DNA from: Ewingella americana ATCC 33852
Lineage (GTDB): Bacteria > Pseudomonadota > Gammaproteobacteria > Enterobacterales > Enterobacteriaceae
DNA: 64,000 nucleotides
Assembly: GCF_000735345.1 (NCBI RefSeq)
Contig: NZ_JMPJ01000017.1
Coordinates: 248,001 to 312,000 of the forward strand
Reading direction: 5' to 3'
Part shown: in pieces, positions 33,414 to 46,322 of the stretch
How positions within the stretch are numbered: the first letter of the stretch is position 1
How the letters are laid out: each line of letters begins with the position of its first letter
The notes under the pieces: generated by a model
The model's database searches: none
Told to the model about the DNA's origin: nothing
Seen by the model: only the letters and a program-made list of their open reading frames with translations
Position numbers and translations under genes: made by a program

Positions 33414-33730
33414 TTGGCAACGAGCGTCATGGACTGGTTGGCGTCATTGCCGGAGATATTCTGCGCAATGGCAAGATCCCGATGCTGTTGCTGATTGCCG
33501 TGTTGGTCAGCGCCATATTTGTTGTCACCACTTCTCACAAAACGCGCTTATTGACCGCGCAGAGAGAGCAGTTGGTATTGGAAAGAGATGCGCTGGACAT
33601 TGAGTGGCGCAACTTGATTTTGGAAGAGAATGCCCTCGGCGATCATAGCCGGGTGGAACGCATCGCAACGGAGAAATTGCAGATGCAGCACGTTGATCCA
33701 TCACAAGAAAATATCGTGGTTCAACCTTAA
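33410..33730 (+). CDS. ftsL: Cell division protein FtsL
   Basis: A 106-residue bitopic membrane protein. It has a short cytoplasmic tail, one transmembrane helix (about residues 23-41) and a periplasmic coiled coil that is nearly identical to E. coli ([20 protein letters not shown] onwards). FtsL joins FtsB and FtsQ in the complex that activates FtsWI. It starts with GTG overlapping the rsmH stop. E. coli FtsL has 121 residues, so the cytoplasmic tail is about 15 residues shorter here. Confidence 0.95.
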   Translation: MIGNERHGLVGVIAGDILRNGKIPMLLLIAVLVSAIFVVTTSHKTRLLTAQREQLVLERDALDIEWRNLILEENALGDHSRVERIATEKLQMQHVDPSQENIVVQP

Positions 33731-33757
33731 AACGCTTATGGAGAAGACTCGCAAAAG

Positions 33758-35521
33758 ATGAAAGCAGCGCGCAAAACGAAGTTAAAACGTCCTGAAGATC
33801 AAGCCAGCTTTATCAGCTGGCGTTTTGCGTTGCTGTGCGGATGTATTCTTCTGGCCCTGCTGGGTCTGATGCTGCGAGTGGCTTTCTTGCAGGTCATCAG
33901 CCCCGACAAGCTGGTTAAAGAGGGCGATCTGCGCTCTCTGCGAGTGCAAACCATCGAAACTTCCCGTGGCATGATTACCGACCGCGCCGGACGCCCTCTG
34001 GCGGTTAGCGTGCCGGTCAATGCTATCTGGGCCGATCCTAAAGAGATTAACGATCACGGCGGGATCACCGTCGATACGCGCTGGAAAGCGCTCGCCGACG
34101 CCCTGAACATCCCCCTCGACCAACTCTCCACTCGAATCAACGCCAACCCTAAAGGCCGCTTTGTCTATCTGGCGCGTCAGGTGAATCCCTCGATTGGCGA
34201 GTACATCCACAAGCTAAAACTGCCCGGCATCTCCCTGCGCCAAGAATCCCGCCGTTACTATCCTGCAGGGCAGGTGACTGCTCATGTGATTGGCGTGACC
34301 AATATCGACAGCCAAGGCATTGAAGGCGTTGAGAAGAGCTTCGACCGCTGGCTCACCGGCAAGCCGGGCGAGCGGACTATCCGTAAAGACCGTTTTGGCC
34401 GCGTGATTGAAGATATTTCCTCCGTAGACAGTCAGGCGGCGCACAACCTCGCACTGAGCATCGACGAACGTTTGCAGGCGCTGGTTTACCGCGAACTGAC
34501 TAACGCCGTGGCTTTCAACAAAGCGGAATCAGGCACTGCGGTGCTGGTGGATGTGCAGACTGGCGAAGTATTGGCGATGGCTAACAGCCCGTCTTACAAC
34601 CCAAACAATTTGCCGGATACGCCGAAAGAAGCCATGCGTAACCGTGCTATCACGGACATCTTCGAGCCGGGTTCCACCGTCAAACCTATGGTGGTGATGA
34701 CCGCGCTCAAAAACGGTGTGGTGAAAGAGAACAGCGTTCTTAATACCTTGCCGTACTACGTTAATGGTCACGAAATCAAAGACGTGGCCCGATACCCTGA
34801 GCTGTCAGTGACGGGTGTCTTACAGAAGTCGAGTAACGTCGGTGTATCAAAAATGGCGTTAGCGATGCCGTCCGCAGAGCTGGTAGATACTTACTCGCGA
34901 TTCGGATTGGGAAAACCGACCAATTTGGGGCTGGTTGGAGAAAGCAGTGGCTTATACCCTAAAAAACAACGGTGGTCTGACATAGAGAGGGCCACCTTCT
35001 CTTTCGGCTACGGGCTAATGGTGACTCCACTTCAATTAGCGCGTGTCTATGCAACGATTGGCAGCTTGGGCGTTTATCGCCCTTTGTCGATCACTAAGGT
35101 TGATCCTCCTGTATCGGGTGAACGCGTTTTCCCTGAACCTCTGGTGCGTAAAGTGGTTCACATGATGGAAAGCGTTGCACTGCCGGGCGGTGGCGGCGTT
35201 AAAGCTGCTATCAAGGGCTACCGTATCGCGATTAAAACCGGTACGGCGAAGAAGGTTGGCCCGGACGGCAAATACGTCAACCGCTATATCGCTTACACCG
35301 CCGGCGTTGCGCCAGCGAGTAATCCGCGTTTTGCATTGGTCGTGGTTATTAACGACCCGCAGGGCGGTAAATACTATGGCGGTGCGATTTCAGCACCGGT
35401 GTTTGGGGCGATTATGGGTGGCGTATTGCGCACCATGAACATTGAGCCTGACGCGCTAACCGTCAGCGAAAATGACGACATAGTTAACAATCAAAAAGAG
35501 GCTTCAGGTGGCAGATCGTAA
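33758..35521 (+). CDS. ftsI: Septal transpeptidase FtsI (PBP3)
   Basis: A 587-residue class B penicillin-binding protein (E. coli 588) that crosslinks septal peptidoglycan. It has an N-terminal membrane anchor (about residues 20-45), a pedestal domain, and the transpeptidase domain with the catalytic serine in STVK (306-309), the SSN motif (358-360) and KTG (493-495). It has a normal ftsL-ftsI spacing and overlaps murE by 14 bp. Target of cephalexin and aztreonam. Confidence 0.97.
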   Translation: MKAARKTKLKRPEDQASFISWRFALLCGCILLALLGLMLRVAFLQVISPDKLVKEGDLRSLRVQTIETSRGMITDRAGRPLAVSVPVNAIWADPKEINDHGGITVDTRWKALADALNIPLDQLSTRINANPKGRFVYLARQVNPSIGEYIHKLKLPGISLRQESRRYYPAGQVTAHVIGVTNIDSQGIEGVEKSFDRWLTGKPGERTIRKDRFGRVIEDISSVDSQAAHNLALSIDERLQALVYRELTNAVAFNKAESGTAVLVDVQTGEVLAMANSPSYNPNNLPDTPKEAMRNRAITDIFEPGSTVKPMVVMTALKNGVVKENSVLNTLPYYVNGHEIKDVARYPELSVTGVLQKSSNVGVSKMALAMPSAELVDTYSRFGLGKPTNLGLVGESSGLYPKKQRWSDIERATFSFGYGLMVTPLQLARVYATIGSLGVYRPLSITKVDPPVSGERVFPEPLVRKVVHMMESVALPGGGGVKAAIKGYRIAIKTGTAKKVGPDGKYVNRYIAYTAGVAPASNPRFALVVVINDPQGGKYYGGAISAPVFGAIMGGVLRTMNIEPDALTVSENDDIVNNQKEASGGRS

Positions 35522-36995
35522 TTTGCGCGACCTACTAGCGCCCTGGGTGAGTGATGCCCCAGACGTAGCGCTGAAAGAACTGGTTTTAGACAGCCGCGTG
35601 GCGGCTGCCGGAGACTTGTTCGTCGCGATTTCAGGCCATAGCAACGACGGGCGTCGTTTTATCCCACAGGCAATCGCGCAAGGCGTGGCTGCTGTGGTGG
35701 CCGAAGCTAAAGGTGAACAGGAGCATGGCGCGGTATCCCAGATGCATGGTGTGCCGGTTATCTACCTGAATGACCTGAATTTATTGCTGTCCGAAATGGC
35801 CGGGCGTTTCTACGCCGAGCCAGGCAAATCCCTGCGCTTAGTCGGCGTGACCGGCACCAACGGCAAAACCACCACCACCCAGTTACTGGCGCAGTGGGCG
35901 CAGTTGCTGGGCGAAACCAGTGCCGTGATGGGCACAGTCGGCAACGGTTTACTGAATAACGTGGTTCCGGCGGAAAACACCACCGGCTCTGCGGTACAGG
36001 TTCAACACGTGTTGGCTGACTTAGTGAAGCAGGGCGCGAGCTTCGCCGCGATGGAAGTCTCTTCCCACGGTCTGGTTCAGCATCGCGTTGCCGCGCTGCC
36101 GTTCGCCGCTGCCGCCTTTACTAACCTGAGCCGTGACCATCTGGACTACCACGGCGACATGCAAAGCTATGAAGAAGCCAAATGGCTGCTGTTTGCATCG
36201 CATCAGGTTGGGCAGAAAATCATTAATGCTGACGACGAAGTGGGTCTGCGCTGGCTGCAAAAGTCACCGGACGCCATTGCCGTCACGATGGAAGATAAGA
36301 TCCCAGCTGACTGGAAAGGGCGTTGGTTAGCGGCTCGCAGCGTGAATTACCACGACGGCGGCGCAAGCGTGAATATCGATTCCAGCTGGGGTGAAGGTCT
36401 GATTGAAAGCCGTCTGATGGGCGCATTCAACGTCAGCAACCTGCTGGTGGCCTTGGCCACTCTGCTCTCCCTCGATTATCCGCTGAAAGACCTGCTGGCA
36501 ACCTCTGCTCAGTTGCAGCCGGTTTGCGGCCGTATGGAAGTGTTTAATGCGCCGGGCAAGCCGACGGTAGTGGTGGATTACGCCCACACGCCGGATGCTC
36601 TGGAGAAAGCGTTAGCCGCGGCGCGCCTGCACTGCAAAGGCCAGCTGTGGTGTGTCTTCGGCTGTGGCGGCGACCGCGACAAAGGTAAGCGCCCACTTAT
36701 GGGTGGCATTGCCGAGCAGTACGCCGACCGCGTAATTGTGACTGACGATAACCCGCGTAGCGAAGAGCCGCGCGCCATCGTGGCCGATATCCTTGCCGGG
36801 CTGCTCGACGCGGGCCGTGCATTAGAGATTCATGGCCGCGCCGAAGCCGTCACTAGCGCCATCATGCAAGCCGCAGAAGATGACGTAGTGCTGATTGCTG
36901 GTAAAGGCCACGAGGATTATCAACTGGTGGGTAATCAGCGTCTGGACTACTCGGATCGCACCACCGCAGCCCGCTTACTGGGGGTAGTCGCATGA
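35508..36995 (+). CDS. murE: UDP-MurNAc-tripeptide synthetase MurE
   Basis: A 495-residue Mur ligase which adds meso-diaminopimelate to UDP-MurNAc-L-Ala-D-Glu. The ATP-binding [13 protein letters not shown] is near residue 110-125, and the DNPR motif ([12 protein letters not shown]) that selects meso-DAP over lysine is present. It starts with GTG (GTGGCAGATCG), as in E. coli, inside the 3' end of ftsI. The stop overlaps the murF ATG (ATGA). Confidence 0.97.
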   Translation: MADRNLRDLLAPWVSDAPDVALKELVLDSRVAAAGDLFVAISGHSNDGRRFIPQAIAQGVAAVVAEAKGEQEHGAVSQMHGVPVIYLNDLNLLLSEMAGRFYAEPGKSLRLVGVTGTNGKTTTTQLLAQWAQLLGETSAVMGTVGNGLLNNVVPAENTTGSAVQVQHVLADLVKQGASFAAMEVSSHGLVQHRVAALPFAAAAFTNLSRDHLDYHGDMQSYEEAKWLLFASHQVGQKIINADDEVGLRWLQKSPDAIAVTMEDKIPADWKGRWLAARSVNYHDGGASVNIDSSWGEGLIESRLMGAFNVSNLLVALATLLSLDYPLKDLLATSAQLQPVCGRMEVFNAPGKPTVVVDYAHTPDALEKALAAARLHCKGQLWCVFGCGGDRDKGKRPLMGGIAEQYADRVIVTDDNPRSEEPRAIVADILAGLLDAGRALEIHGRAEAVTSAIMQAAEDDVVLIAGKGHEDYQLVGNQRLDYSDRTTAARLLGVVA

Positions 36996-38353
36996 TCCGC
37001 GTTTCCCTTCAGGCTCTGGCTAACGAACTCAATGCTGAGTTGATCGGCGCGGACGCGCAGATTGACGCCGTGGTGACCGACACCCGCAAAATTGAGTCTG
37101 GCTGCCTGTTCGTCGCCCTCAAGGGCGAAAAATTTGATGCTCACGACTTCGCTGCTGATGCCATTGCAGCCGGAGCGGGGGCATTGCTGGTAAGTAAGCG
37201 CTTACCGGTGGAAGTGCCACAACTGGTGGTTGCCGACACTCGCATCGCGCTTGGCCGTCTCGGCGCGTGGGTTCGCCAGCAGGTTCCAGCCCGCGTGGTT
37301 GGCCTGACCGGCTCCTCCGGCAAGACCTCGGTGAAAGAGATGACCGCGGCGATTTTGCGCCAGTGCGGCAACGTGCTCTACACCGCAGGCAACTTCAATA
37401 ACGACATCGGCGTGCCATTAACCCTGCTGCGCCTGACCGCCGAACACGATTTCGCCGTGATCGAAATGGGCGCTAACCACGGCGGTGAAATTGCTTACAC
37501 CACCGATTTAGTGCGTCCTGAGACTGCTCTGGTCAACAACCTTGCCGCTGCTCACCTTGAAGGTTTCGGCTCACTGGCGGGCGTTGCTCAGGCCAAGGGT
37601 GAAATTTTCGAAGGCTTGCCAGCCAATGGCGTCGCCATTCTTAATGCCGACAGCAACGACTGGCCGCACTGGCAGCGCCATCTGAATAACAAAACCGTCT
37701 GGCGCTTCTCACCAGAAACTGGCGAAGACATCGATTTCTTTGCATCAGACGTGCAGATAAGCCCGTTGAAAACCGCCTTTACTCTGCATGCGCCACAAGG
37801 CGTGGTGGAAGTCTCTCTGCCGCTGCCGGGGCGTCACAACATTGCTAATGCGCTGGCCGCTGCGGCCTTGGCTCTCTCCGTTGGCGCGACGTTAGACAAT
37901 GTTCGCCAAGGGCTGTCCACTTTACAAGCCGTGCCGGGGCGTCTGTTCCCAATCGCTCTGAGCGAAGGCAAAACGCTGCTCGATGACAGCTACAACGCTA
38001 ACGTGGGTTCTATGACTGCCGCCGCGCAGACGCTGGCTGAAATGCCGGGTTATCGCGTGATGGCCGTGGGCGACATGGGCGAGCTGGGTGCAGAGAGTGA
38101 GAATTGCCACCGCGAAGTGGGTGAAGCCATCCGCGAAGCAGGCATCGATAAAGTTTTCAGCGTGGGTACCGCCAGTAAAACCATCAGCGACGTGAGTGGC
38201 TGTGGCGAACATCTGCAAGATAAGTCAGCCCTGACGGCCCGTTTAACGAGCTTACTGTCAGAACACGCGGTCATCACCGTCTTAATTAAGGGTTCACGTA
38301 GTGCCGCCATGGAGCAGGTAGTACGGGCGTTACAGGAGAATGCAACATGCTAG
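36992..38353 (+). CDS. murF: UDP-MurNAc-tripeptide:D-Ala-D-Ala ligase MurF
   Basis: A 453-residue Mur ligase (E. coli 452) that adds the D-alanyl-D-alanine dipeptide, completing the UDP-MurNAc-pentapeptide. The P-loop [14 protein letters not shown] lies near residues 107-120, with the substrate-binding [10 protein letters not shown] and [13 protein letters not shown] segments. It overlaps murE by 4 bp and mraY by 7 bp. Confidence 0.97.
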   Translation: MIRVSLQALANELNAELIGADAQIDAVVTDTRKIESGCLFVALKGEKFDAHDFAADAIAAGAGALLVSKRLPVEVPQLVVADTRIALGRLGAWVRQQVPARVVGLTGSSGKTSVKEMTAAILRQCGNVLYTAGNFNNDIGVPLTLLRLTAEHDFAVIEMGANHGGEIAYTTDLVRPETALVNNLAAAHLEGFGSLAGVAQAKGEIFEGLPANGVAILNADSNDWPHWQRHLNNKTVWRFSPETGEDIDFFASDVQISPLKTAFTLHAPQGVVEVSLPLPGRHNIANALAAAALALSVGATLDNVRQGLSTLQAVPGRLFPIALSEGKTLLDDSYNANVGSMTAAAQTLAEMPGYRVMAVGDMGELGAESENCHREVGEAIREAGIDKVFSVGTASKTISDVSGCGEHLQDKSALTARLTSLLSEHAVITVLIKGSRSAAMEQVVRALQENATC

Positions 38354-39429
38354 TTTGGCTGGCCGAACATTTGGTCAAATATTATTCCGGCTTCAACGTC
38401 TTTTCATATCTGACGTTTCGCGCCATCGTCAGCCTGCTGACCGCATTATTCCTCTCCTTGTGGATGGGGCCTCGCGTGATTGCCCGTCTGCAAAAAATGT
38501 CTTTCGGGCAGGTCGTGCGTAACGATGGCCCAGAGTCGCACTTCAGTAAGCGCGGCACGCCAACCATGGGCGGTTTGATGATCCTGACCTCCATCACCAT
38601 TTCGGTGCTGATGTGGGCCTACCCGTCTAACCCATACGTCTGGTGCGTGCTGTTCGTACTGGTCGGCTACGGCATCGTCGGCTTTGTCGATGACTACCGC
38701 AAAGTGGTGCGCAAAGACACTAAAGGCTTGATTGCTCGCTGGAAATACTTCTGGCAGTCCGTCATTGCCTTGGCCGTGGCCTTCACCATGTACGCGATTG
38801 GCAAAGACACACCGGCTACCGAACTGGTTGTGCCGTTCTTCAAAGACATCATGCCGCAGCTCGGCCTGCTTTACATCTTGCTGAGCTACTTCGTGATTGT
38901 CGGCACCAGTAACGCCGTTAACCTGACTGACGGCCTCGATGGTTTAGCCATCATGCCAACCGTGTTTGTTGCCGCAGGCTTTGCGCTGGTGGCATGGGCG
39001 ACGGGCAACATGAACTTCGCTAACTATCTGCACATTCCTTATCTGCGTCACGCGGGTGAGCTGGTGATTGTCTGTACCGCCATCGTCGGCGCGGGTCTGG
39101 GCTTCTTATGGTTCAACACCTACCCGGCTCAGGTCTTCATGGGCGACGTGGGTTCACTGGCACTGGGTGGCGCGCTTGGCACCATCGCCGTACTGCTGCG
39201 CCAAGAGTTCTTACTGGTGATCATGGGCGGGGTGTTTGTGGTTGAAACTCTGTCGGTCATCTTGCAGGTAGGTTCCTTTAAGTTACGTGGGCAGCGCATC
39301 TTCCGCATGGCGCCGATTCACCACCATTACGAACTTAAAGGCTGGCCAGAACCACGCGTTATCGTGCGCTTCTGGATTATTTCGCTGATGCTGGTGCTGA
39401 TTGGCCTAGCGACGCTGAAGGTACGGTAA
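38347..39429 (+). CDS. mraY: Phospho-MurNAc-pentapeptide translocase MraY
   Basis: A 360-residue polytopic enzyme, the same length as in E. coli, that transfers phospho-MurNAc-pentapeptide to undecaprenyl phosphate to form lipid I. About ten transmembrane segments are visible, with the active-site motifs [21 protein letters not shown] and the [11 protein letters not shown] loop. It overlaps the end of murF by 7 bp and is followed two bases later by murD. Confidence 0.97.
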   Translation: MLVWLAEHLVKYYSGFNVFSYLTFRAIVSLLTALFLSLWMGPRVIARLQKMSFGQVVRNDGPESHFSKRGTPTMGGLMILTSITISVLMWAYPSNPYVWCVLFVLVGYGIVGFVDDYRKVVRKDTKGLIARWKYFWQSVIALAVAFTMYAIGKDTPATELVVPFFKDIMPQLGLLYILLSYFVIVGTSNAVNLTDGLDGLAIMPTVFVAAGFALVAWATGNMNFANYLHIPYLRHAGELVIVCTAIVGAGLGFLWFNTYPAQVFMGDVGSLALGGALGTIAVLLRQEFLLVIMGGVFVVETLSVILQVGSFKLRGQRIFRMAPIHHHYELKGWPEPRVIVRFWIISLMLVLIGLATLKVR

Positions 39430-39431
39430 TT

Positions 39432-40748
39432 ATGGCTGACTATCAGGGTAAAAAAGTGGTCATTATCGGGCTGGGCCTTACCGGGCTCTCCTGTGTTGAT
39501 TTCTTTATGGCGCGCGGCGTGACGCCTCGCGTTATAGATACCCGCGTCAGCCCGCCGGGCTTAGATAAGCTGGCGGACAGCGTAGAGCGCCACCTTGGCT
39601 CACTGCATGAAGATTGGCTGTTAAATGCTGACCTGATTGTGGCAAGTCCGGGCATGGCACTGGCCACCCCTGCACTGAGCGCGGCGATTGATGCCGGTGT
39701 CGAAGTGGTGGGTGATATCGAGCTGTTCTGCCGTGAAGCGCAGGCACCGATTGTGGCTATCACCGGCTCGAACGGTAAGAGCACGGTGACGGCGCTGGTG
39801 GGCGAAATGGCCAAGGCCGCGGGCTGGAAAGTCGGCGTCGGCGGCAATATCGGTTTGCCAGCTCTGAGCATGCTGGGGCAGGACTATCAGCTGTTTGTGC
39901 TGGAACTGTCTAGCTTCCAGCTGGAAACCACTTACAGCTTGCAGGCTGCCGCTGCCACCATCCTCAACGTGACCGAAGACCATATGGATCGCTATCCGTT
40001 TGGTTTGCAGCAGTATCGCGGCGCGAAGCTGAAAGTCTATGAAAACGCCAAGCTGTGCGTGGTGAATGCCGATGACGCGCTGACCATGCCCATTCGCGGC
40101 GCTGACAGCCGCTGTGTGAGCTTCGGCGTTGACGTCGGTGATTACCACCTCACGCGCCAGCAGAATGACATCTGGCTGCGCGTGCGCGGCGAACGCGTGT
40201 TGAATACCAAAGAGATGCCGCTCACTGGGCGTCATAACTATACCAATGCCTTGGCCGCGCTGGCCTTGGCTGATGCAGTTGGCGTGCCGCAATCATCCAG
40301 TTTGCAAGCACTAACCCACTTCACCGGCCTTGCCCATCGCTTCCAAGTGGCATGGCAGCATAACGGCGTACGCTGGATTAACGATTCCAAAGCGACCAAC
40401 GTCGGCAGCACAGAAGCTGCGCTGAATGGGCTTGAAGTGGAAGGCACCCTGCACCTGCTGTTGGGCGGTGACGGCAAGTCAGCCGACTTCTCGCCGCTGG
40501 CGCGTTATCTGCAAGGCGACAACATCCGCGTCTACTGCTTTGGCCGTGACGGTGCGGAGCTGGCTGAGCTGCGCCCTGAAGTGTCCAGCACCTTCGACAC
40601 CATGGAGCAGGCGATGCGCCACATCAGCGGGCAAGTCTCTGCTGGCGACATGGTGCTGCTGTCACCGGCATGTGCCAGCCTCGACCAGTTCCGCAATTTT
40701 GAGCAGCGCGGCGACCTGTTTGCTGCTCTCGCGAAGGAGCTTGGCTGA
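39432..40748 (+). CDS. murD: UDP-MurNAc-L-alanine:D-glutamate ligase MurD
   Basis: A 438-residue Mur ligase, the same length as in E. coli, that adds D-glutamate. It shows an N-terminal Rossmann-like domain ([16 protein letters not shown]), the ATP-binding [15 protein letters not shown] near residues 110-124, and C-terminal [15 protein letters not shown]. Its TGA shares one base with the ftsW ATG (TGATG). Confidence 0.97.
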   Translation: MADYQGKKVVIIGLGLTGLSCVDFFMARGVTPRVIDTRVSPPGLDKLADSVERHLGSLHEDWLLNADLIVASPGMALATPALSAAIDAGVEVVGDIELFCREAQAPIVAITGSNGKSTVTALVGEMAKAAGWKVGVGGNIGLPALSMLGQDYQLFVLELSSFQLETTYSLQAAAATILNVTEDHMDRYPFGLQQYRGAKLKVYENAKLCVVNADDALTMPIRGADSRCVSFGVDVGDYHLTRQQNDIWLRVRGERVLNTKEMPLTGRHNYTNALAALALADAVGVPQSSSLQALTHFTGLAHRFQVAWQHNGVRWINDSKATNVGSTEAALNGLEVEGTLHLLLGGDGKSADFSPLARYLQGDNIRVYCFGRDGAELAELRPEVSSTFDTMEQAMRHISGQVSAGDMVLLSPACASLDQFRNFEQRGDLFAALAKELG

Positions 40749-41950
40749 TGCGTATTCCTGGGTTGAGCCTCGCGGGCAAATTTAATGACTGGGTGATGGG
40801 GTCGAAAGAGAACGACGCTACCACGCTGGTGCTGTACGACCGAACGCTGCTGTGGCTGACCTTTGGTCTGGCGATTATCGGCTTCGTGATGGTGACCTCG
40901 GCTTCCATGCCAATTGGTCAGCGTCTGGCTGATGACCCGTTCCTGTTCGCCAAGCGTGATGCGATTTACCTCGGTCTGGCTTTCGGCCTATCTCTGGTCA
41001 CGCTGCGGGTGCCGATGATTGTCTGGCAGAAGTACAGCAATATCCTGCTGCTGATCTCCATTGTCATGCTGCTGGTGGTGCTGGTGGTGGGTAGCTCGGT
41101 CAACGGGGCATCGCGCTGGATTTCATTCGGTCCGCTGCGTATTCAGCCTGCGGAGTTCTCCAAGCTGTCGCTGTTCTGCTATCTCGCCAGCTATCTGGTG
41201 CGCAAGGTTGATGAGGTGCGAAGCAACTTCTGGGGCTTCTGTAAGCCAATGGGCGTGATGGTTATTCTTGCCGTCCTGCTGCTGGCCCAGCCCGACTTGG
41301 GTACCGTGGTTGTACTGTTTATCACTACCCTTGCCATGCTGTTCTTGGCGGGGGCGAAGATGTGGCAGTTCTTGGCGATTATCGGCTCCGGCGCCTTCGC
41401 GGTGGTACTGCTTATCGTGGCAGAACCGTACCGTATGCGACGCGTAACGTCGTTCTGGAATCCATGGGCCGATCCGTTCGGCAGTGGCTACCAATTAACC
41501 CAGTCACTGATGGCTTTTGGCCGGGGTGAATTTTGGGGCCAAGGTTTAGGTAACTCCGTACAAAAGCTGGAGTATTTGCCGGAAGCACATACCGACTTTA
41601 TCTTCTCCATTTTAGGAGAGGAGTTAGGGTATTTCGGTGTGGTTTTAGCGTTGTTAATGGTATTCTTCGTCGCTTTTCGCGCGATGTCGATTGGCCGTCG
41701 CGCTTTAGAGATCGATCAGCGTTTTTCAGGCTTTTTATCTTGCTCCATCGGCGTGTGGTTTAGCTTCCAGGCACTTGTAAACGTCGGGGCCGCAGCGGGT
41801 ATGCTGCCGACCAAAGGTTTGACCTTGCCGCTGATCAGTTACGGTGGTTCGAGCTTGCTGATTATGTCCACGGCAATCGTGTTGTTGTTACGTGTAGATT
41901 TTGAAACGCGTCTGGCGAAAGCGCAGGCGTTTGTAAGGAGTGCCCGATGA
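40748..41950 (+). CDS. ftsW: Septal peptidoglycan polymerase FtsW
   Basis: A 400-residue SEDS-family glycosyltransferase with about ten transmembrane segments. It polymerises septal glycan strands together with FtsI. Conserved features are [23 protein letters not shown] and the [20 protein letters not shown] loop of the family, plus [15 protein letters not shown] near the end. The start is the ATG overlapping the murD stop; E. coli FtsW has 414 residues, with a longer cytoplasmic N-terminus. It overlaps murG by 4 bp. Confidence 0.96.
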   Translation: MRIPGLSLAGKFNDWVMGSKENDATTLVLYDRTLLWLTFGLAIIGFVMVTSASMPIGQRLADDPFLFAKRDAIYLGLAFGLSLVTLRVPMIVWQKYSNILLLISIVMLLVVLVVGSSVNGASRWISFGPLRIQPAEFSKLSLFCYLASYLVRKVDEVRSNFWGFCKPMGVMVILAVLLLAQPDLGTVVVLFITTLAMLFLAGAKMWQFLAIIGSGAFAVVLLIVAEPYRMRRVTSFWNPWADPFGSGYQLTQSLMAFGRGEFWGQGLGNSVQKLEYLPEAHTDFIFSILGEELGYFGVVLALLMVFFVAFRAMSIGRRALEIDQRFSGFLSCSIGVWFSFQALVNVGAAAGMLPTKGLTLPLISYGGSSLLIMSTAIVLLLRVDFETRLAKAQAFVRSAR

Positions 41951-43014
41951 GTGGCAAGACCAAGCGTTTAATGGTGATGGCAGGCGGTACCGGCGGACAC
42001 GTTTTCCCGGGACTGGCGGTTGCACATCATTTGATGGCGCAAGGCTGGGAAGTGCGCTGGTTAGGCACTGCCGACCGCATGGAAGCCGACTTAGTGCCTA
42101 AAAACGGCATCGAGATTGATTTCATTCAGATCTCCGGATTACGTGGGAAAGGTCTGAAAGCGCAACTCACTGCGCCACTTCGCATATATCATGCGTGGCG
42201 TCAGGCGAAAACCATCATGCGTCGTTTTCAGCCAGACGTGGTTCTGGGCATGGGCGGTTACGTCTCTGGCCCCGGCGGTTTGGCCGCGTGGTCTTGCGGT
42301 ATCCCCGTGGTGCTGCACGAGCAAAATGGTATCGCCGGGCTGACTAACCGCTGGTTGTCGCGCATTGCCAAGAAAGTATTACAGGCGTTTCCGGGTGCAT
42401 TCCCGAATGCTGACGTCGTAGGCAACCCGGTGCGGACTGACGTGCTGGCGCTGCCAATGCCGGAAGAGCGTCTAGCTGGCCGTCAGGGTCCGATTCGCGT
42501 GTTAGTGGTGGGTGGCAGTCAGGGCGCGCGCGTGCTGAACCAAACCATGCCGGAACTGGCCGCGCTGCTGGGCGATAAAATCACCCTGTGGCATCAGGTG
42601 GGCAAGGGCGCACTGGACTCTGTCGTGCAGGCTTATGACCAAGTCGGCCAGACCCAGCATAAAATCACCGAGTTTATCGATGATATGGCCGAAGCCTACG
42701 CGTGGGCTGACGTGGTGGTATGTCGCTCCGGCGCATTGACCGTCAGTGAGATCGCCGCAGCAGGCTTGCCCGCGATTTTCGTGCCGTTCCAGCACAAAGA
42801 CCGTCAGCAGTATTGGAACGCGCTGCCACTGGAGAAAGCCGGTGCAGCCAAAATTATCGAACAGGCGAATTTCAGCGCCGCTGCGGTGGCTGATGCGATG
42901 TCTGGCTGGGACAGAACCCATTTGCTGGAAATGGCTCGCGCCGCGCGTGCGGTAGCCATTCCCGACGCCACTGAGCGCGTCGCCGCAGAAGTGGTTGCCG
43001 CCAGCAAAAAATGA
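41947..43014 (+). CDS. murG: Lipid II synthase MurG (GlcNAc transferase)
   Basis: A 355-residue GT-B glycosyltransferase, the same length as in E. coli, which adds GlcNAc to lipid I on the inner membrane face. The glycine-rich loops [13 protein letters not shown] and [11 protein letters not shown] bind lipid phosphate, and [10 protein letters not shown] and [14 protein letters not shown] bind UDP-GlcNAc. It overlaps the ftsW stop by 4 bp. A 78-bp gap with a small hairpin-like stretch precedes murC. Confidence 0.97.
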   Translation: MSGKTKRLMVMAGGTGGHVFPGLAVAHHLMAQGWEVRWLGTADRMEADLVPKNGIEIDFIQISGLRGKGLKAQLTAPLRIYHAWRQAKTIMRRFQPDVVLGMGGYVSGPGGLAAWSCGIPVVLHEQNGIAGLTNRWLSRIAKKVLQAFPGAFPNADVVGNPVRTDVLALPMPEERLAGRQGPIRVLVVGGSQGARVLNQTMPELAALLGDKITLWHQVGKGALDSVVQAYDQVGQTQHKITEFIDDMAEAYAWADVVVCRSGALTVSEIAAAGLPAIFVPFQHKDRQQYWNALPLEKAGAAKIIEQANFSAAAVADAMSGWDRTHLLEMARAARAVAIPDATERVAAEVVAASKK

Positions 43015-43092
43015 ATATGAACGGGCCGTTGTTAACGCGGTCCGAGCCGTAAGTAACGGATTAATCAGTAACTGGAAATAGTGAAGAAAAAC

Positions 43093-44568
43093 GTGAATAC
43101 ACAACAATTGGCGAAACTACGTACCTTCGTGCCCGAGATGCATCGCGTTCGGCACATTCACTTTGTCGGCATCGGTGGTGCTGGCATGGGTGGTATCGCC
43201 GAAGTGTTGGCAAATGAAGGCTATCAGATTAGCGGTTCAGACTTGGCACCTAATGCGGTGACCCAACAACTGACCGAACTGGGCGCGCAGATTTACTTTA
43301 ATCACCGCCCGGAAAACGTGTTGGACGCCAGCGTGGTGGTGGTATCGACGGCTATTTCCGCCGACAACCCAGAGATTGTTGCCGCGCGCGAAGCCCGTAT
43401 CCCAGTGATTCGCCGCGCTGAAATGCTGGCCGAATTGATGCGTTTCCGCCACGGCATTGCCGTCGCCGGGACTCACGGCAAGACCACGACCACCGCGATG
43501 GTCACCAGTATTTATGCCGAAGCCGGGCTGGACCCGACTTTCGTTAACGGCGGTTTGGTGAAAGCCGCAGGCACTCACGCACGACTGGGTTCCAGCCGTT
43601 TCCTGATTGCCGAAGCAGATGAAAGCGACGCGTCTTTCCTGCATTTGCAGCCGATGGTGGCGATTGTAACCAACATCGAAGCGGACCATATGGACACTTA
43701 TCAGGGCGACTTCGAGAACCTGAAACAGACGTTCATCAACTTCCTGCACAACTTGCCGTTCTACGGGCGCGCGGTGATGTGTGTTGATGACCCGGTGATC
43801 CGCGAGCTGCTGCCACGCGTTGGCCGCCATATTACGACTTACGGTTTTAGCGAAGACGCTGACGTCTTTATCGAAAGCTATCACCAAGAAGGCGCTCAAG
43901 GGCACTTCACCATTCGTCGCCAAGATAAGCCATTGATTAGCGTGACGCTCAATGCACCGGGCCGCCACAATGCCTTGAACGCCGCCGCAGCCGTTGCCGT
44001 CGCGACAGAAGAGGGTATTGAAGACGAAGCCATTTTGCGCGCGTTAGCCGGATTCCAAGGCACGGGCCGCCGCTTCGACTTCCTCGGCGAGTACTCGCTG
44101 GAGAACGTGAATGCCAAAAGCGGTAGCGCGATGCTGGTGGACGACTACGGTCACCACCCAACGGAAGTTGATGCCACCATTAAAGCAGCACGCGCGGGCT
44201 GGCCGAATAAGCGTCTGGTGATGATTTTCCAGCCGCACCGCTATACCCGTACTCGCGACCTGTATGACGATTTCGCCAATGTGCTGTCGCAGGTCGACGT
44301 GCTGATCATGCTCGACGTTTACCCGGCTGGCGAAGCGCCAATTCCGGGAGCAGACAGCCGCTCGCTGTGCCGCACCATTCGTGCTCGCGGCAAGCTGGAC
44401 CCGATTTTGGTGTCTGATATTGATGCCGTACCAGAAAATCTGTCACAAATCCTTGAAGGCGGCGATCTGGTGATGGTGCAGGGCGCCGGTAACATCGGCA
44501 AAGTTGCCCGCAAATTGGCTGATCAAAAATTACAGCCGGTGAAAAAAGGGGATGAACATCATGGCTAA
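43093..44568 (+). CDS. murC: UDP-MurNAc:L-alanine ligase MurC
   Basis: A 491-residue Mur ligase (E. coli 491) that adds the first amino acid of the stem peptide. The N-terminal [17 protein letters not shown] binds the UDP sugar, [13 protein letters not shown] binds ATP, and [12 protein letters not shown] and [10 protein letters not shown] follow. I chose the GTG at 43093 ([10 protein letters not shown], matching E. coli [10 protein letters not shown]). A GTG at 43081 in the same frame would add KKN-type residues, and neither has a strong ribosome binding site, so four extra residues are possible. It overlaps ddlB by 8 bp. Confidence 0.96.
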   Translation: MNTQQLAKLRTFVPEMHRVRHIHFVGIGGAGMGGIAEVLANEGYQISGSDLAPNAVTQQLTELGAQIYFNHRPENVLDASVVVVSTAISADNPEIVAAREARIPVIRRAEMLAELMRFRHGIAVAGTHGKTTTTAMVTSIYAEAGLDPTFVNGGLVKAAGTHARLGSSRFLIAEADESDASFLHLQPMVAIVTNIEADHMDTYQGDFENLKQTFINFLHNLPFYGRAVMCVDDPVIRELLPRVGRHITTYGFSEDADVFIESYHQEGAQGHFTIRRQDKPLISVTLNAPGRHNALNAAAAVAVATEEGIEDEAILRALAGFQGTGRRFDFLGEYSLENVNAKSGSAMLVDDYGHHPTEVDATIKAARAGWPNKRLVMIFQPHRYTRTRDLYDDFANVLSQVDVLIMLDVYPAGEAPIPGADSRSLCRTIRARGKLDPILVSDIDAVPENLSQILEGGDLVMVQGAGNIGKVARKLADQKLQPVKKGDEHHG

Positions 44569-45481
44569 TAAAGTTGCGGTTTTATTTGGTGGTACTTCCG
44601 CAGAGCGCGATGTGTCCCTTAACTCTGGCGCAGCCGTACTGGCTGGGCTGAAAGAAGCCGGCATCGATGCTCACGGCGTCGATACCAAAACGTTTTCTGT
44701 CACTCGCCTGAAAGACGAAGGTTTTGACCGCGTCTTTATCGCGCTCCACGGGCGCGGCGGTGAAGATGGCACGCTGCAAGGCCTGTTGGAACAAGTTGGC
44801 CTGCCTTATACCGGCAGCGGCGTGATGGCTTCGGCCTTAACCATGGACAAGTTCCGCACCAAGCTGGTGTGGCAAGCCTTGGGCTTACCGGTCGCTCCTT
44901 TCGTTGCGCTGAATAAAAAACAGCTTGGCGAAGTAGGGCAGGGCGCTTTGGCCGAGAAAATCGCAGGCTTAGGTTTGCCGCTGATTGTTAAGCCAAGCCG
45001 CGAAGGTTCTAGCGTTGGCATGAGCAAAGTCACTTCCGCCGAGCAGTTGCTGCCCGCGTTAGAAGAGGGCTTCCGCCATGACGAAGACGTGCTGATCGAG
45101 AAGTGGTTGAGTGGACCTGAGTACACGGTGGCGATTCTGGGTGACCAAGTGATGCCTTCGATTCGCATCCAGCCAGCCGGTGTTTTCTATGACTATCAGG
45201 CCAAGTATCTGTCTGACGAAACACAATATTTTTGCCCGAGCGGCTTGAGCAGCGAGCAAGAAGAGCAGCTTTCAGAACTGGCGTTACAGGCTTACCGCGC
45301 GCTCGATTGCAGCGGCTGGGGCCGGGTTGACGTAATGCAAGACGCCGATGGCAGCTTCAACCTGTTGGAAGTGAACACTTCTCCGGGTATGACCAGCCAC
45401 AGTCTGGTGCCGATGGCGGCGAAACAGTTCGGCTTGAGCTTCTCGCAGCTGGTAGTCCGTATTCTGGAGCTGGCCGACTGA
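44561..45481 (+). CDS. ddlB: D-alanine:D-alanine ligase B
   Basis: A 306-residue ATP-grasp ligase, the same length as E. coli DdlB, that makes the D-Ala-D-Ala dipeptide used by MurF. Landmarks are [43 protein letters not shown] and the C-terminal [17 protein letters not shown] metal-binding segment. I chose the ATG at 44561 ([11 protein letters not shown]), behind AAAAAAGGGGATG; an ATG three codons earlier is less likely. It overlaps the murC stop and is one base from ftsQ. Confidence 0.97.
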   Translation: MANKVAVLFGGTSAERDVSLNSGAAVLAGLKEAGIDAHGVDTKTFSVTRLKDEGFDRVFIALHGRGGEDGTLQGLLEQVGLPYTGSGVMASALTMDKFRTKLVWQALGLPVAPFVALNKKQLGEVGQGALAEKIAGLGLPLIVKPSREGSSVGMSKVTSAEQLLPALEEGFRHDEDVLIEKWLSGPEYTVAILGDQVMPSIRIQPAGVFYDYQAKYLSDETQYFCPSGLSSEQEEQLSELALQAYRALDCSGWGRVDVMQDADGSFNLLEVNTSPGMTSHSLVPMAAKQFGLSFSQLVVRILELAD

Positions 45482-45482
45482 T

Positions 45483-46322
45483 ATGTCTCAAGCGGCCCTG
45501 AATGCACGAGAGCGCGCGACAGCTGAAAACAAAGGCGGTCGTCGCAGTAATGGTGGGCAATTAGCAGGAATCATCTTCCTGCTGATGGTGCTAGGTACCG
45601 TTTTATGGAGCGCGTGGGCAGTTATTGGCTGGATGCAGGACGCAAACCGTTTGCCTCTGTCCCAGTTGGTGGTTACTGGCGAACGCCACTACACCACTAA
45701 CGATGATATTCGTCAGGCGATTCTGGCCTTGGGTGCGCCAGGAACGTTCATGACGCAGGATGTGAACGTCATTCAGCAGCAGATTGAGCGTTTACCCTGG
45801 ATAAAACAGGTCAGCGTACGCAAGCAATGGCCGAATGAGTTGAAGATTCATCTGGTGGAGTATGTGCCGGTCGCACATTGGAATGATTTGCATATGGTCG
45901 ATGCCGACGGCAAACCATTCAGCATACCCGCCGAGCGAGTAGTCAAACAGAAGATGCCGTTGCTTTATGGTCCGGAAGGCAGCGAACAGGATGTTTTGCA
46001 AGGTTATCAATCGATGAGCCAGACGCTTTCAGCGGCCAAGTTCACCGTGAAATCTGTGGCAATGAGTGCTCGTCACTCTTGGCAAGTGACTCTGGATAGC
46101 GACATCCGGCTGGAGCTGGGAAGAGATGACCGTATGGGGCGTTTACAGCGTTTCATCGACCTTTATCCGAAGCTTCAGCAGCAGGCCGAAACCGATAAAA
46201 AACGCATCAGTTATGTCGATTTACGTTACGACACCGGTGCATCGGTCGGCTGGGCTCCAGAGTTTATCGATCAGCAAAACAGTAATCAGCAACAGAATCA
46301 GGCACAGGCTAAACAACAATGA
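45483..46322 (+). CDS. ftsQ: Cell division protein FtsQ
   Basis: A 279-residue bitopic divisome protein (E. coli 276). One transmembrane helix lies at about residues 26-48, followed by a periplasmic POTRA domain ([23 protein letters not shown]) and the beta domain that binds FtsB. The C-terminal tail is rich in Gln and Asn. It overlaps ftsA by 4 bp, in the ddlB-ftsQAZ order. Confidence 0.97.
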   Translation: MSQAALNARERATAENKGGRRSNGGQLAGIIFLLMVLGTVLWSAWAVIGWMQDANRLPLSQLVVTGERHYTTNDDIRQAILALGAPGTFMTQDVNVIQQQIERLPWIKQVSVRKQWPNELKIHLVEYVPVAHWNDLHMVDADGKPFSIPAERVVKQKMPLLYGPEGSEQDVLQGYQSMSQTLSAAKFTVKSVAMSARHSWQVTLDSDIRLELGRDDRMGRLQRFIDLYPKLQQQAETDKKRISYVDLRYDTGASVGWAPEFIDQQNSNQQQNQAQAKQQ